Shown: positions 34,279 to 48,239, counted from the stretch's first letter. The stretch is 64,000 nucleotides of DNA from Paragordius varius (GCA_964247055.1 OZ176056.1:8184001-8248000); one strand, 5' to 3'. Numbers and translations: made by a program. Notes: generated by a model not told the origin, from the letters alone.

Positions 34279-34782
34279 TTAAGATGGTAATGATATTTTA
34301 TGGATAGTTTTAGTTAATTTACCAATCTTAACAAACAATATATTATATAGAAAGCTGATGTGATCAATTTTTTGTTGTAGTTTATTTCGTAAAACTTCAA
34401 TTTTATTATATGTAATGCTATTAACTGCTTCAACATTGAATCTTATCATCATTAGTTCTTGTATTAACTCAAGTTTAGAACATTCTCGGACATATACGTT
34501 GCGCTGTAGTTTAAGTTGTCTCATAACGCATTTATATTCGAAGATGAGATTTCTTTTTTCACAACGATTCCAATATTTGTTTTGTGATAGTAATATTTTA
34601 TTGCAATCATTTTTCTTCGTATTTAGGGGTGGGCTTTGGAAAGAACCAAGAGTAGATTTATCAATATTTGACCCATTTAGCCCAAGTTTTAATGCTATTT
34701 TTATGGATTTAGCCCGTATTCGTTTGGCTTTTTTCCGTTTTTTCTTGTAAGCTAATAATTTTTGTTTCCGATTCATTAACAT
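34279..34782 (-). CDS. Basic protein of unknown function (167 aa)
   Basis: A single open frame from ATG at 34782 to TAA at 34279. The N-terminal ~30 residues are Lys/Arg-rich (RKQKLLAYKKKRKKAKRIRA), which would serve as a nuclear or nucleolar localisation signal or RNA/DNA contact. The middle has SFQSPPLNTKKND and NKYWNRCEKRN, and the C-terminal half is predicted helical (LELIQELMMIRFNVEAVNS and IEVLRNKLQQKIDHISFLYN). No signal peptide or membrane segment is present, so a nuclear location is inferred. Composition is more coding-like than the flanks. The frame may be one exon of a longer gene, since a donor-like ATTG|GTAAAT lies near its end. No family was recognised. Confidence 0.5.
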   Translation of the reverse strand: MLMNRKQKLLAYKKKRKKAKRIRAKSIKIALKLGLNGSNIDKSTLGSFQSPPLNTKKNDCNKILLSQNKYWNRCEKRNLIFEYKCVMRQLKLQRNVYVRECSKLELIQELMMIRFNVEAVNSITYNKIEVLRNKLQQKIDHISFLYNILFVKIGKLTKTIHKISLPS

Positions 34783-36007
34783 ATATATGTCTAACGTCTA
34801 AAGGGCAGAAAATATAGATCTATAGTGTGTTATTAATATATATATATATATATATATATAATCATAAGTTTAACGGTAAATTGTTAGCAAATATACATAT
34901 ATATTTTTATAATTAGAGAATATTTTAACGTTTAATTTTAGATTTGGCAATTTAAATAGCCATTAATACGGTTTAAATTTGATGTGAGGTGGCCTTATGA
35001 ATAATAAGCTCAATGCAGGAATCTCAAATTTTACCCCATTTTTTGAATTATAATAAATATTTTTTAGCCCAAAAAATAATGATTCATAAAATTATCTCAT
35101 TATTAAATTATCGATTTTTAAAAGACTAACTCAGGGTTCATTCTCTCATGGTTTTAGTTACATTTATTAGGATTTAAGCGGGCACCGTTTTAAGTTCCGT
35201 TCTAAATAATTTTTTGGATTTTGTTTCTGCATATGTTTTTGCAAAAATGGTACCAGTTCTGGTTCCATTGTTCCACATGGTGGTTTTACTTCAGAAATAC
35301 ACATCTATAAATTTTAAATGTCGGTTTCAAAAAGGTTTCAATGCCTGATAATTTTTTTACTTTTAAAATTTTAGATTCAAATATTTTAACTTCTAAAATC
35401 GTACAATTCAATAGCTTTTTTTACATATGCACGAAAATATGTTAATTTACAGAAATTAATGTTTCTAAAGACACATAAATCAATAAAAACACTTGTGCAT
35501 ACTTTATAAAATTATAATAACAATAAATTTGTGGGGCTAACAAGTTAAAAAAATTCATGATTTTTATTTTGTAAAAGTATTTCGAGTGATTTAAATATAA
35601 AGATTATATTTGGCAAAAAGTTTAAGATTTGAGATTATTATATTTATTTGGCATACCTGGTTAATAATTGTGGGATAGGTAACCACCGAAAATTAAAAGA
35701 TTTATAAGTATGACAATTTTGTTTAAATTAAAAAAGTGATATTCAATAATTTTATGTTTAAAATGGTACATTAGAACGATATTAATGACTATCTAAAAAT
35801 TACCACATTGGTTGGTATTTAAATTTTGAATACCATATGAGTAAAAGATGAAATGCATTTACCACTTCATTATTTTCGACCTTTGATACATATTAAAAAA
35901 GAGTTATAAAAGTAATTTATTTTAAAGCTTATTAAAGAGTTTCTATTTTCTTGTAAGCGAAATCTAAAATTACAATATTTAATTGACACGCTATGACTTT
36001 TTCGACA
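34783..36007. other. Spacer, no gene seen
   Basis: Contains a (TA)n run at about 34837-34860 upstream of the basic-protein gene. The rest is A+T-rich with no recognised feature. The minus-strand frame 35870-36145 overlaps MITE-1 and is discounted. Confidence 0.5.
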
Positions 36008-36579
36008 ATTAACACTTGGATACAACACATTTATTTTAGTTAGATTCAAATTGGGGTAGTTGGATACCGGCCTGTTTAAAATTAAATAATTTAAAAAATA
36101 TGGAAGGAATATAAACCATGGCAATATTTTGCACTTATATAACATTAATAAACCGGAATATATAAAAAACCTTTTTTAAAAATACCTGATATTACTTATT
36201 TTAAGTTAAAACCCAAAGATAAAAATTTAGTTAACGTGGGAGTGCAATGGCTAAAATTGAAAAATACAAAATTAATCATTTTTCTATTTCTATCAATGTT
36301 TGCTGTTATTTAAATAAATTAGCTTTAATTATACCTTGAAATATATAAATGAAATCGATATTTTGCAAAAATTTTGCAAATTAAAAATGCCGTCCAAGCA
36401 GTTTGACATGGAACTTTTTTTTCGAAACTAAATTTTATTAAGATATATTGAATTAATAATATAATTAGGATAGAAGCATACATTTAAATTAGGACCGTTT
36501 CTTCAGTAGTTTTTTTAAAATTTTAACTTTTATTTGGTCTGGGGTTTTTAGATACCCCAAATTGAATCGAAGTGTTAAA
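36008..36579 (+). repeat. MITE-1 complete copy
   Basis: Starts TTAACACTTGGATACAACAC and ends AAATTGAATCGAAGTGTTAA. It contains CCATGGCAATATTTTGCACT, the AAAATTTAGTTAACGTGG block and ATATTTTGCAAAAATTTTGC. About 572 bp, non-coding. It is the best reference copy, together with 37882-38435. Confidence 0.8.
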
Positions 36580-37881
36580 TTACCATATTTTATAATAATC
36601 GATAAAGAAAATTAAATAAAAAAGATTAAAGGGTACAAAGGCACTCTGATGAAATAGAACTTTATCATGCATGGGCTTTAAGTTTGGCTTTTATGAATCA
36701 TTATACAAATTAATTTTCTAATAATTCGATAAATTTTACTAAATAAACCTATTTTAATGCACACCAGTATTCAGAAAAGAGTGATTAGCCTGTTCTCTGA
36801 CGTATGTGTCCACAGAAAGCGACTCTTACATTACTATGCCTTTATACGTTTCAGGGGAAATAAGTAATTCTTCCCTTTTTATTTTTCTGCAAAATTTGAT
36901 GAAAAAATGTAGTAATAATGTTGCTTTCTTAAGCTTATGAGTAAAAAAAATATTATCTTTGTAACCCCGTTTGTTAAATAGATTTATGAAAAAGCCAAAA
37001 TATTTTAAAAATATGATATTAATAAATCATTATCTATATAACAAAACATCCTTACAATTTTTTTTGATGTGGGCTTTAAAGAGCCAAATTTTTGACTATG
37101 CCCAAAATTCATAAAAATGCGAAAATTCAGATTTCATAATTAATGATAGTAGATATAACCATGTAATGAACAGGGAATTTTAAGTACATTTATTTAGTGT
37201 CAAAATAACACTTTAAGACCTAAGGACCTTGTTGTCCTCTATGACATACTAGGGGTAGTGTTCCGGGAGCTCAATTTTGTAACTACCATTATATATTAAT
37301 TAAACATTATTTCCTGGTACTCAAAGCATTATTATTTAGTTTTGTCAGAGGAAATTAGTCCAAAACATGATAGATCTAAACCAGGAATTGGAAACTTTTT
37401 TGGAGGTAAGCCGTTTTAAAATAGTAATTCGAGCCTTACGCTTAAAAATATAATTAAAATAGTAATCTGTCAATATAATAGTATATATAAAATAGAAAAA
37501 AATTATCTATACCATTACATGCTACATAATAATAATAATAATATGACTATGTCAATTTTTCACTTTTAATTAAAAACCTAAAAGTATGAGATATAATTTT
37601 CTCATGACTATAATAATTTATTTATTTTATTCATTAAAAAGTTGATGTGATTTCTGCTCTTTAATATAAATTAATTCATTTAAATCTGTTGGTAGTTTCG
37701 ATACTAATATCTCAACAAGTTTTGTAAAGTTTATGGTTAAACTTTTATTTAATTTTTTTATATGCTTTGGCGAGCCATATAAAACCGACGAAACAAGCTC
37801 GGGTCGCGAGCCCTAGGTTGCCAATCCTGTAAGCGGCTAATTTTAATATCCTGGTAAAATACAACATGAAAGCTTACAAAG
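36580..37881. other. Spacer between two MITE-1 copies
   Basis: No gene or repeat was recognised beyond A+T-rich sequence. A GC-richer patch (GGGTCGCGAGCCCTAGG) is at about 37801-37817. Confidence 0.5.
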
Positions 37882-38435
37882 TTAACACTTGGATACAACA
37901 CATTCATTTTAGTCCTTCGATTCGAATTGAGGTGGTTAAATACCCCAGGCCTGTTTAAAATTATATGGAAGGAATTAAAACCATGGCAAAATTTTCACTT
38001 ATATTACATTAATAAACCGAAATATATAAAAACTCTATTCAAAAATACTTGATATTAGTTATTTTAAGCTAAAACCGAAAGGTAAAATTTTAGTCAACCT
38101 GACATGTGTGCGATAGTAAAATTGAAAATACAAAAACCGCTTTGTCTATTTCTATCAATGTTAGATGTAATTTAAATAAAAATTAACTTTAATTTTACCC
38201 TTAAAATTAAATGAGGACGATATTTTGCAAAAATTTTGTAAAATAAAAATGGCGAAGTAGTTTGACATGGAATTCTTTCAAAACAAAATTTTATTTAGAT
38301 ATTTTGGCATATTTATACAATTTTTATTAGGATAGAAGTAAATTTAAATTGAGACCGTTTCCTTCGGTAATTTTAAAATATCCTAATTCAAATTTAGTAT
38401 GGGGTATATGGATCTAATTTGAATCGAAGTGTTAA
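37882..38435 (+). repeat. MITE-1 complete copy
   Basis: Starts TTAACACTTGGATACAACAC, same orientation as 36008-36579, and ends TTTGAATCGAAGTGTTAA. About 554 bp with small internal deletions. Confidence 0.8.
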
Positions 38436-39334
38436 ATATTGTTATAATATGGATATTTTTTAGATTTTAAAAAATATAAATATATAAAGATGGCGGCTTA
38501 CGATGAGATTTTTAAAAATTATTTAAAATTTTTTGTATTTAGAAAGAAAGCATAATTTCAACGGCCTAATACCTTAATTTTATTTAAAATTTGACGCTTT
38601 GGGATAATACTAACCTAAAAGATCATAAGGTGTTATGTTTGCGCTGTTGTTATGCAAATCTGAAAGATATAATTTGTTTTTATATCATAATTTTCTGTGT
38701 TACATGCAAATGTGAAATACATACCTTGGTTGTATATCATAACTTTCATCGTTATTTGAATTGTATTATTTTCTATATTTTTTGTGTACTATGTAAATAT
38801 TATATCCTTTGTTTTGAAATATTATTGATAAAATGCAAATTATGTACAACTAAAATTAGTATATATAAACCCTAAAAAAACCAAATAAATATTTCATTTC
38901 ACATTTCTTATATTATCTCCTCATCTTTACAAGTTAACAGCTATATATATACTTTTTGGTTATCATATTTACATGTTTACTAAGTTAGAATAATGTGTTC
39001 ATTTATAACAAACACACAAATTAGAGTATAATTGTCATTAGATGATTGAAGTTTAGCATAGATTTTTTCAAAAATAGTGTCTAACAATGATACGATTTAA
39101 TTTAATTCAAAAATAACTTAACAAATATCAAGTAAAATTCGAAAAATCTTATATTGTTTAAAACTGCCCTCGTAATAAGTTAAAGAATATATTTATATGT
39201 ATAATTTTAAATCCCAGAGTAAAAACTTGCAACTAATTTTTTGAAAAGTGTTTTGTTTATACATTTTTCTCATGTATGGATAAGTACATTTTTACCAAAT
39301 TTTTGACTCATTAAAGTTCAGAAAATTGCTCAAA
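38436..39334. other. Spacer, one cysteine-rich open frame of doubtful status
   Basis: The open frame at 38591-38875 (+) is rich in Cys, Ile and Tyr and includes weakly repeated ATGCAAATNTGAAAGATAT units. It has no signal peptide or splice context and is probably chance. Nothing else was seen. Confidence 0.4.
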
Positions 39335-39900
39335 CAGTTTAATTTGAATTGGGGTATCTAAATACCCAGAATTAATTAAAATTAATATTTTAAAACTCAA
39401 GGAAACGGTCTCAATTTAGATTTATGCTTCTATCCTAATAAAAATTATATAAATAAGCCAAAATATCTAAATAAAATTTCGTTTGAAAAAAAGTTCCATG
39501 TCAAGCTCTTTCGACGCCATTATTATTTCGAAATTTTTTGCAAAACATCCTAATGTAATTTAAAAGGTGATATAAAAGCTAATTTTGTATTTAAATTACA
39601 TCTAACATTGATAAAAATAAAAAAGCGGGTTATTTTGTATTATTTATTTAATTATTGCACACGTGTCAGGTTAACTAAATTTTTATCTTTCGGTTTTAGC
39701 TTAAAATAATTAATATAAAGTTTTTAGATATATAATTTAAATATATTTCGGTTTCTTAATGTTATATAAGTGCAATTTCGCCATGGTTTCGGATTCATTC
39801 ATATTTTTTAAATAATTAAATTTTAAACAGGTCTGGGGTATCCAACTATTCCAATCTTAATCGAAGGATTAAAATTAATATGTTGTAATCAAGTGTTAAA
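39335..39900 (-). repeat. MITE-1 complete copy, inverted
   Basis: Reverse complement of the other copies: it starts AGTTTAATTTGAATTGGGGT and ends TGTTGTAATCAAGTGTTAA. With 36008-36579 and 37882-38435 it makes three copies within 3.9 kb. Confidence 0.8.
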
Positions 39901-41344
39901 ACACTATAAACATCAGCTGATTTTAAATTAACTAAATTTCAATTATCAGCCGGTGTTACATAATTGGTAATAATTTACATTTATACCCATAAACAATTAT
40001 TTGCATGTTGTATTAACAATAAATACAAGAAAAAAATAACAGCTTAAAAGTTTGCAATATATGTTTTAAAAGCATATTAACAACTAAAAGCGTATTCTAA
40101 TATAGCTCAATTTGTTAATAATAAAATTTTGATGCGCTTTCATATAAATTAACCCAAAAAGTTTTAGTCAAAAATTCACCCCAATCATGCAACAAAGCCT
40201 TAATTAAAATCTGAATAGTAATGTCACCATCCTCAAATTATAGAAAAAGTGTTTTATCTTAAATTTTTTATATGGTTTCCGTTATGTTCAACAAAATATT
40301 GATATTAAAGAAATAGCTCCGTTTTTCAAAAAATTTCTTATTTGATGTCATAATCCACCATTGCGTTTTTCGCGCACGCCCGCACCCACCTTTTGCGTTT
40401 CTCATAAAATAGTCACCCTTTTAAAGTTTTATGATATTTTATGATTAATTTTGATAATAAAATGTGGCCTTCTCCAAAAAATATTATTTATCATAGAATT
40501 GAGTTTCATAAAAGCCAGCTTTTCATTGACATAGATCATAAATTATATTTAAAAAGCAGAACAATTTTTTATAATTTAATTTTTAAATGTAAAATCGGTC
40601 CGGTCACTAATTTTCGACGCTATCTAGCTTTATTTAAATAAATTGAAAGGTTTATCATATATATCAAATAATTTTTATGTGCACTATGTATACGCAAACT
40701 TTCCGATTTCCTAATTATGTTTTGTAAATATCATCATTCGCGTTTTAGGGTTTTAAAATTATCTGATGCTTCTCACCAATACGACTTCCTAACACCCCTT
40801 ATAGAACCTTTATAGATTTTAAAAATTTTGATTTTTGCATTTTTAAATTATATAAACAAATAGTTTGAAGAACATCGTCAGAGTATGGAGTTTAAATTTT
40901 AGGAATGATGGTGAGCTTTAATAAAGTCGGGGCTGAATACGCTTCTTGACTTTTTATATATATCGTTACCCTTATAATGGTAAAAAATAGAGGTTGATCA
41001 AATAATATATTTGACTAATACTTATAAATTTTTTACAAAATAATTTAATCGAAAAAACATTATTAATTAATAATTGGTTCTATGTAAAACAGGATACTTA
41101 AGAATTTGCAAAAAATTATTTTATTGCCATTTAAATAATACTAAAATTTGTTTAGAATATTGGGGCGGGTTTTTTAATATTACGATCCGCATATTTTTTC
41201 TAATTAAATTATATTAATGCCCGTGTTAAATACATTTTTTATATGCGGCAAAGGAAAATTAAAATATTCATCAAGGTAGTATTAGTACTTATTTATATTT
41301 TTGACAAAAAATTTAAAATCAAAAAATTCTCATCCGTTTCATAA
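39901..41344. other. Spacer, no gene seen
   Basis: A+T-rich with no supported gene. A small C-rich patch (CGCACGCCCGCACCCACC) lies at about 40373-40390. The 66-codon frame at 40441-40641 (+) has no support. Confidence 0.5.
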
Positions 41345-42555
41345 AACAGTGTACTAAATCGGGGACCATCAAAAAATATCTTTATGAAATAAATATATTC
41401 TGGTAGAAAGTATCAGGATTATCATGGTGCTTTTGATCTTGCCCCATACTAGAGATATAAAAAGTTATCACTTCTGAGCTAAGGGCTACATATCAGAAAA
41501 TGGCAAAATTTGACCACATTTTTTGTAAAAATTCTTTCTGATGAAAGCCAAATGGTTTATTTCAAAAAATATCACTAAAATATATCATAAACCACTTAAA
41601 GAAAAACAAATATATTAATTTTTAGATAAAAGCTTTGAAAGTCCCAAATTTTTTTGCTCTTCTAAAACGGCTAGTTCTTTTAAAATAAAAGCAAAATGCC
41701 GGAATTTTGGAAAACTTTTAAATGTTTGCTAAATTTTGATCAAATAATTTCTTTGAAAAAATGCATACTTTAAAAGAAATTTTGTTGAAAGCGTAGATCC
41801 TACTATTTTTCGGCATGATTGAAACGGTATAAAGCTTTTATATATTGTAAAAACACTTTGTTCATATACTTATGTGATTTTGATCAGTTATATCGCTTCA
41901 GAATTTTAAATTAAAGGTCGTTTGCTTTTATATTTTGGTGAATTTTTATAGAAAAACACAATTTTTATTTGGCATAAATCCAAAGACAAACGAATATTTT
42001 CAAAATTCAGAGATGATATAATGTTCAGCATCATATCATATGGAAAAAGTGTTATTTGATATATAAAAGCGTTTTATATCATTTTCATCATGGCTATAAA
42101 ATACGTTTCAACAAATTTTGTTAAAAATTAAATTTTATTAAAAGTATGCACTTTTTAAAAAATGTTTTTTTGATATTAGAATATAGCATACCTTTGAAGA
42201 TTTTATTTCGTGAATTCGACAGTTTTTGCGTTTATTTAAAAGAATTAGCCCGTATTAGAAGAGCAAAAAAATTTGTGATCTTAGAAGCTCACATCTAAAA
42301 ATTAGAATACTTAAAATTGATTTGCTTTATGTAAGTGGCTTGATGTATTTTAGTAATATTTTTTGCAATGAATTTTTATTAAAAAATTTATTAAAAAGTG
42401 TGCTTAAAATATGTCATTTTCTGATACGGAGCACTTATCACAAAAGTGTAAATAACTTTCTTATAGCACTCTTAAACCCCAAAACAAAAGCACAATGAGA
42501 TTTCTATTTTCTATCGGTATGTATATCATCATGATATTTATACATTGTGTAAGTT
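41345..42555. mobile_element. Fold-back element, family B
   Basis: Left arm blocks (AAAGTATCAGGATTATCATG, TATCAGAAAATGGCAAAATT, AGTCCCAAATTTTTTTGCTC and GGAATTTTGG) are mirrored in the right arm (GTGATCTTAGAAGCTCACAT, GTCATTTTCTGATACGGAGC, CACAAAAGTGTAAATAACTT and AAAGCACAATGAGATTTC). The ends resemble ACAGTGT / ACATTGTGT. About 1.2 kb and non-coding. This is the most complete copy of the family here. Confidence 0.7.
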
Positions 42556-43034
42556 GATACTCAAATTTTAGGCTTAACATAAATTAATGTGACCAGATAG
42601 GCTGTTTTTCGCAATACAGTACTGGATTTTCAGAAAAATCTGCGCCTGTACTGCGACCACTTTTGCACTGCTTTTTTAAATTAATAAAAAATTAATTTTT
42701 TATAAATATATATTAATTACCTTTTATTTATTTAAAAAAATTACTTCAATTTAATATAGTACCCTCAAATAACCTCATAATTTGTAACGAAACGGTTTAT
42801 TTTGCTCTAAAAAACTAAGATTGGCCAATTTTTAATTGGTTAATATTTTATTTTCAGCTTGAATTATTCATAAAACTTAGAATTGCAGCTTTTCGCCCAG
42901 TCGTGAAACTATAAATCTCGGACTCCAAACCGTAAGATTCATGCTAATGGCTCTTTCACTCCGGGCTTCCGCAAAAAGAGGTGCCTTAAAATTTAAAATT
43001 AACAAAATTAATTTATGATGTTTTAATAAATGTT
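42556..43034. other. Spacer before the satellite array
   Basis: No gene or recognisable element. From about 42885 the sequence becomes GC-richer toward the satellite. Confidence 0.4.
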
Positions 43035-43961
43035 TGAAGGTATGAGACCGTAAAAATTTATTGAGGATTCCAGATATTCTCTGTTAAAAGGCAATTGTCG
43101 TGCGTTTCTTTTATATGGGCTGCTGGGTAAGGAGATATCCTTTGAAACAGCTCCGTCATATCGATATAGCGTGCCTTTGGGGCTAAATTTCAGAAAACCT
43201 ATCAGGCCATACGGGTTCAATAGGTGCTTAAAATAATACCCATAAAAAGTCAAAATATAAGTCGTGCGGTTTTTAAAATACGCTGTTAATTAGACCCTTC
43301 ACGCCCTGAAAAATGCGCCACCTAGAATGATTTTTTAGTTTTAAGGCAATTTTCCAAAAAACTAATGAGAACATATGAAATCAATCATGATTCCATGTAT
43401 TCACCGTAAAAAGGCAAATATTTTAATCAAGCGCTTTTGTGTCTCAGCCTCTGGGTAGGGAACTACCCGCCTAAAACTGCGCCACCATATCGAAATTGCG
43501 TTGTTTAGGAGTTATAATCCAGAAAACTCCTTAGGTCAAATAGGATTAATAAGGGCCTAAAATATTACCCGTAAAAAGGCAACAATTTAAGTCGAGCGGT
43601 TTTTTTAAATTCGTTAATCAGGCCTTTTACGCCCTAAAAATGCGCTATCATTGAACTATTATTTAGTTTGGAAGCCATTCTTCCAAAGATTTTAAGAACA
43701 TAAGGAATGAATGATGATTCCAGGTATTCCCCTATCAAGGCAGCAATTTTTATCGAAAGTCTTTTTTATATTGGCCTTTCGGTAGGGGGCTACCCGCCAA
43801 CAACTGTGCCACCATATATATATACAGATTGACTTTAGAGGCAAATCGAAAACTTATCAGGTGATATGAGTTCGATAAGTGCTTGATATATTACTCGTAT
43901 AAAGGCAAAAATTTATGTAGAGCGGTTTTATTAAATTACCCCTTAATTAGGCCCTGCCCTG
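43035..43961. repeat. ~325-bp satellite array, left part
   Basis: Monomers can be phased by ATTCCAGGTATT-type blocks at about 43066, 43389 and 43718. Each is followed about 70 bp on by a GGGTAGGG--CTACCCGCC...CTGCGCCACCATAT block and later by TTACGCCCTGAAAAATGCGC. Monomers differ by roughly 10-25%. The array is interrupted by the Ty3/Gypsy element and resumes at 48507. The minus-strand frames at 43023-43253 and 48654-48845 are chance frames within monomers. Confidence 0.85.
43957..43961. repeat. Target-site duplication CCCTG, left
   Basis: CCCTG directly precedes the 5' LTR and is repeated directly after the 3' LTR at 48507-48511. A 5-bp duplication is normal for Ty3/Gypsy integrases. Confidence 0.85.
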
Positions 43962-44228
43962 TGTAAGGTTATAATATTCTATTTTGTTAACACACTCAAT
44001 TCATGTTGCATCAGTTATTTTGTATTTGAATATTATATATATATTTCGTGTTAAAGCTTATCTGTTGTTGAGAATAACCATTGTGTAACGTCTACGCAAA
44101 TAAGGCATGCACACATAAAAAGAACTTGTGATATAATAGCCACTCACTTTTTTATTTTGGTTTTCTTTTTATCGCTCAACTCTATTTTAATATACCATAT
44201 TGCTATACGTGAATAAATCAACTTTACA
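43962..44228 (+). repeat. 5' LTR of the Ty3/Gypsy element
   Basis: 267 bp, beginning TGTAAGGTTATAATATTC and ending ATCAACTTTACA, with the TG...CA ends usual for LTRs. Confidence 0.93.
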
Positions 44229-47200
44229 TTTGGCGTGTTAGCTTTCAATGAGCCAAGCGTTGGACATTTCAAAACTGATTTTGGAGCGTTTTAAGAAACC
44301 GATGAATTTTACGCAATATATACGTCACATCAGGAGAGTCTTAAATTCCAAAAATATCGAATCCAATGACACCACAATGAAACGCACTTTTCTCGCTTTC
44401 GGCGGTATTCAAGTAATAATGAAAATCGAAACGTTAGCATACCCAAAACTCATAGATGACATGGAATGGAAGGAAATTTCAACCTTGGCCACTCAGATAT
44501 ATTCACCAATCAGCAGCCTATGGTTAAATCGAGTTGAATTCTACCGATTAAAAAAATTGCCAGATGAATCAGTCATGGATTTCCTGGAACGTCTGAAAGC
44601 AAAGTGTGAAGCCGGGAAATTTGAAGGGGATATTCAGTCAAAATTACGCGATTTATTCCTGGTAGGTCTTGAAAATCCCAGAGTAGAACGCGAAATTCAA
44701 TCCAAATATCCAGATGGCAAAAAGGACAGGGGTCCGGTAACCCTTCAAGCGATTGTAGACATCGCTTATTCCTATGAACTAGAAGATAAAAAGGTTCACA
44801 ACATCAGAGATAATAATGATATGAACAATAATAATACCAGTGAACTTCCTTCAAGTATCCAACCAGTTGTTAATGATAATAATACAATCAATCAAATAAC
44901 CCGAAAGCTATGTAGTAATTGTGGGTATCGACATGGTTCCGCCACCTGTCCGGCAAAAGGAAAACGGTGTTTTAATTGCGACAAATGGAATCATTTCAGC
45001 ACAGTATGCAAGGCAACGTTCCGACGGCCGTCAATCCGCACCATGACTAGCCCGAACAACACCCCCCGGATTCAGGTATTAATAAATAATATACCAACAA
45101 CGTTTATCTACGATACGGGCGCCGAGGTATCCGTTATTGGCAAGCGCACTTGGGTAATTGGTCGACCTCGTTTGCTCCCAGCTCCAAATTTGCGAACCTA
45201 CAATGATGGCCCGATAAAAGTACTCGGAAAATCGATGATTTCAGTGGTTTTGAACGAAGAGGAGAAGTGCCTGCCCTGCGTGGTGACACAAACTAACCCG
45301 CCAGCCGTGTTTGGGATGAATTGGATGCGGGCGTTTCGGTTAAAATTCCCAAAAAATGTTTTTTCAGTTTTACATACGCAAGCACCTAATAATAAAATGT
45401 TATTTGATTATTTTGACAAATTGTTTTCAGACAAGTTAGGTACTTTCAAGGGGCCCCCAATAAAATTATTTATCGACCCCGGGGCCAAATCTAAAGTTTT
45501 TCCTTGTCGTAGGGTACCTTTAACTAAAACCTTTAGTAGAAAATGAAATTGATAGATTAGTTAAACTCAGAATACTCCGACCTATCGATCCGACCCAAAC
45601 CCCAATAACATGGGCCTCTCCCACAGTAAATATAGTTAAAGGAAATGGAGAAATTAGGATATGTGCCGATTTCCGAATTAGTATCAACCGTTATTTAGCA
45701 AAGGATTCTCATCTGAAACCTACTTTTGACGAGTTGGCCACCAAAGTGTCAAATGGGATAATTTTTTCCACTTTAGACCTGAAAGATGCTTACTTACAAT
45801 TTCCGATAGACCGGGCGTCACAGACGCTAGTAACCATCACAACTCACAAAGGGTTTTATGCTTACCAACGACTTCCATTCGGATTAACTTCAGCACCTAT
45901 GATCTTTCAAAGATGCATGGACAATCTTTTAAAGGACATACCTGGTATTTGTGTGTACCTGGATGATGTCTTAATTTCCGGAGCTACAAGGGAGGAACAT
46001 GATCAAAGATTAAGGGAGGTATTTAGAAGGTTACAAGAGGCGGGATTACGATTGCGCCGAGACAAATTGCAAATTGGTATCTCACGAGTCAAATACATGG
46101 GGTATGTAATTTCTGACCAAGGTATTGAGCCGTCCAATGAAAAATTAGAGGCCATTAAAAATTGTCCGACACCTACAAACAAAACTGAGCTACGTTCGTT
46201 CTTGGGCTTAATAAATTTTCATGAGCGGTTTATACCAAACTGTCACCCACACCTAGCAACCTTACACAAGTTAAGTGGAAAGAATACACCTTAACGGTGG
46301 ACCCCGGCAGATGATAGTGAATTCGCGAAAGCAAAAAGCTTGCTAACCAGGCCCCCCCCCCCCGCTTTAATGCCATTTAACGACCGTTTTCCCTTGTTGA
46401 TCGAAACAGATGCTTCCAACAAGGGGTTTGGGGCAATACTGTTTCATAAGACCCCACAGAGGAAACGCCCAATTTTTTACGCGTCACGAACTTGTTCAAT
46501 AGCAGAAAAGGTTATTCCACGATCGAAAAAGAGGCCAAGACCATAGTGTTTGCCCTAGAAAAATTTAAATACTTTATATATGGAAGACCGTTCGAGATAT
46601 ATACAGATCATAAACCGCTGGTGTCACTATTTGGGCGGAAGAGAGACATCAGCAACATTAATAATAGCAAACTGCTCAGGTGGATATCGAATACCATCGG
46701 GTACGAGTATGAAATATTTTACAAGAAAGGGGAAGAAAACTTAGCCGACGCGTTGTCGAGACTTCCAATAGAGCATAGCCAACCAGATGATGAAGATGAC
46801 GCGGCCACCAAGCAGGTACGATTTTTGGCTCTAAAAACGCTGGATGTAAATAAGGAAGTGGTCGAAGAGGCAACGATCACTGACCAACGGTTATCAAAAG
46901 TTAAAAATGCTCTCAGGACAAACAGTTGGATCGACGAAGATCTGAAACCTTTTTTAAAACATAAAAACGACTTGGAGTGTTGTTATAATCTGTTATACCT
47001 GAATGATCGCTTAGTGATACTACAAGCGATGCAGGAAACGATATTGAAACTTCTGCATACGGGACACAGCGGGCTAAAAACAATGAAAGTTCAAGCCCGG
47101 TGTTCGGTATTTTGGCCCGAATTAGACACCGATCTAGCGAATTATGTGGAAAGGTGCGAGGCTTGCCAAACCTATCAACCTAACGCACCTGAAAATCTTC

Positions 47201-48239
47201 CCTATCGATGGAATTTTAACACTTTGACATGGGAAAGGTTACATATAGATGTTGCTGGACCGGTGGACGGATATTATTGGTTAGTGACTATCGATAGCGC
47301 CTCACGGTGGGTAGAGATAGATCTTCTTAAATCAATAACGAGCCAAAGCGTTTTAAATTGCCTGGAAAAACACATCGCACGATTTGGTTTTCCCCGCCAA
47401 ATTGTGACCGATAACGCCACGTATTTTACTTCAAGAGAATTTACGACTCTCCTAAATCATATGAATATAAAGCACATCTGTGCAGCACCCTATCACCCCA
47501 AAACAAACGGTCTAGTAGAGAGAGTAATAAAGACATTAAAAACGAAATACGCCGCTATTAAGACCCAACAAATGCATGCATATGAAGCTATCAACACGGT
47601 CCTTTATTCGTATCGAACTAGCATGCATTCTTCGCTAAAAGAAACGCCTTCCGACATGTTCCTAAAACGGCGTGTACACAATCCTATCTCTTGGGTAAAA
47701 ACAACCCCTGTCGAATTTATAGAGCACGAAAATGAACCGAGACGCGAAATCCAACAAGACGATCCTGTCTATATTAAAAATGAAATGGCCGTAGGCTGGC
47801 GGCCAGGTCACATTCTGGAGAGAAGGGGGTTATTCTCGTATGAAGTGCAAGATGAGGATGGGATTCGAAAACGTAAACATGCAGATCAGTTACGACGTAG
47901 GTCAGGAGGGAATTCATACGAACTAATCCCTTAATAGAGCATAAATATCCCAGCGTCGAAAGTGTCCCAGGTCATGTCGAGGGAGCCCACTCCGAACAAA
48001 CCTTCCATCCCACCTCGGAATCTCAAATAGTCCATGCCCCAACTCCTGCTACCTCATGGCAAGACGTAGCCCCAGAATCGCTGACGCCTGTAGAGGCCAC
48101 ACCCGACGTGGTAAAGGAGGTTTCTGACGTACCCGAGCGTAGATATCCGCTAAGAAGACGGCAGCCTCCCGATCGTTTAAACTTATAGGTATAATGTACG
48201 AACACGACAGCCCCCGTGGTTAACTTAGGGGGAGAGTAA

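Noticed and set aside
38591-38875. Cysteine-rich 94-codon frame that could suggest a toxin-like peptide
   Set aside because: No signal peptide, irregular cysteine spacing, and composition explained by A+T-rich TGT/TGC-containing repeats.
43023-43253. Minus-strand frame repeated in part at 48654-48845
   Set aside because: The similarity of the two frames is due to satellite monomers, not to a gene family.
46676-46873. Minus-strand frame within the Ty3/Gypsy element
   Set aside because: Shadow of the RNase H/integrase region on the other strand.
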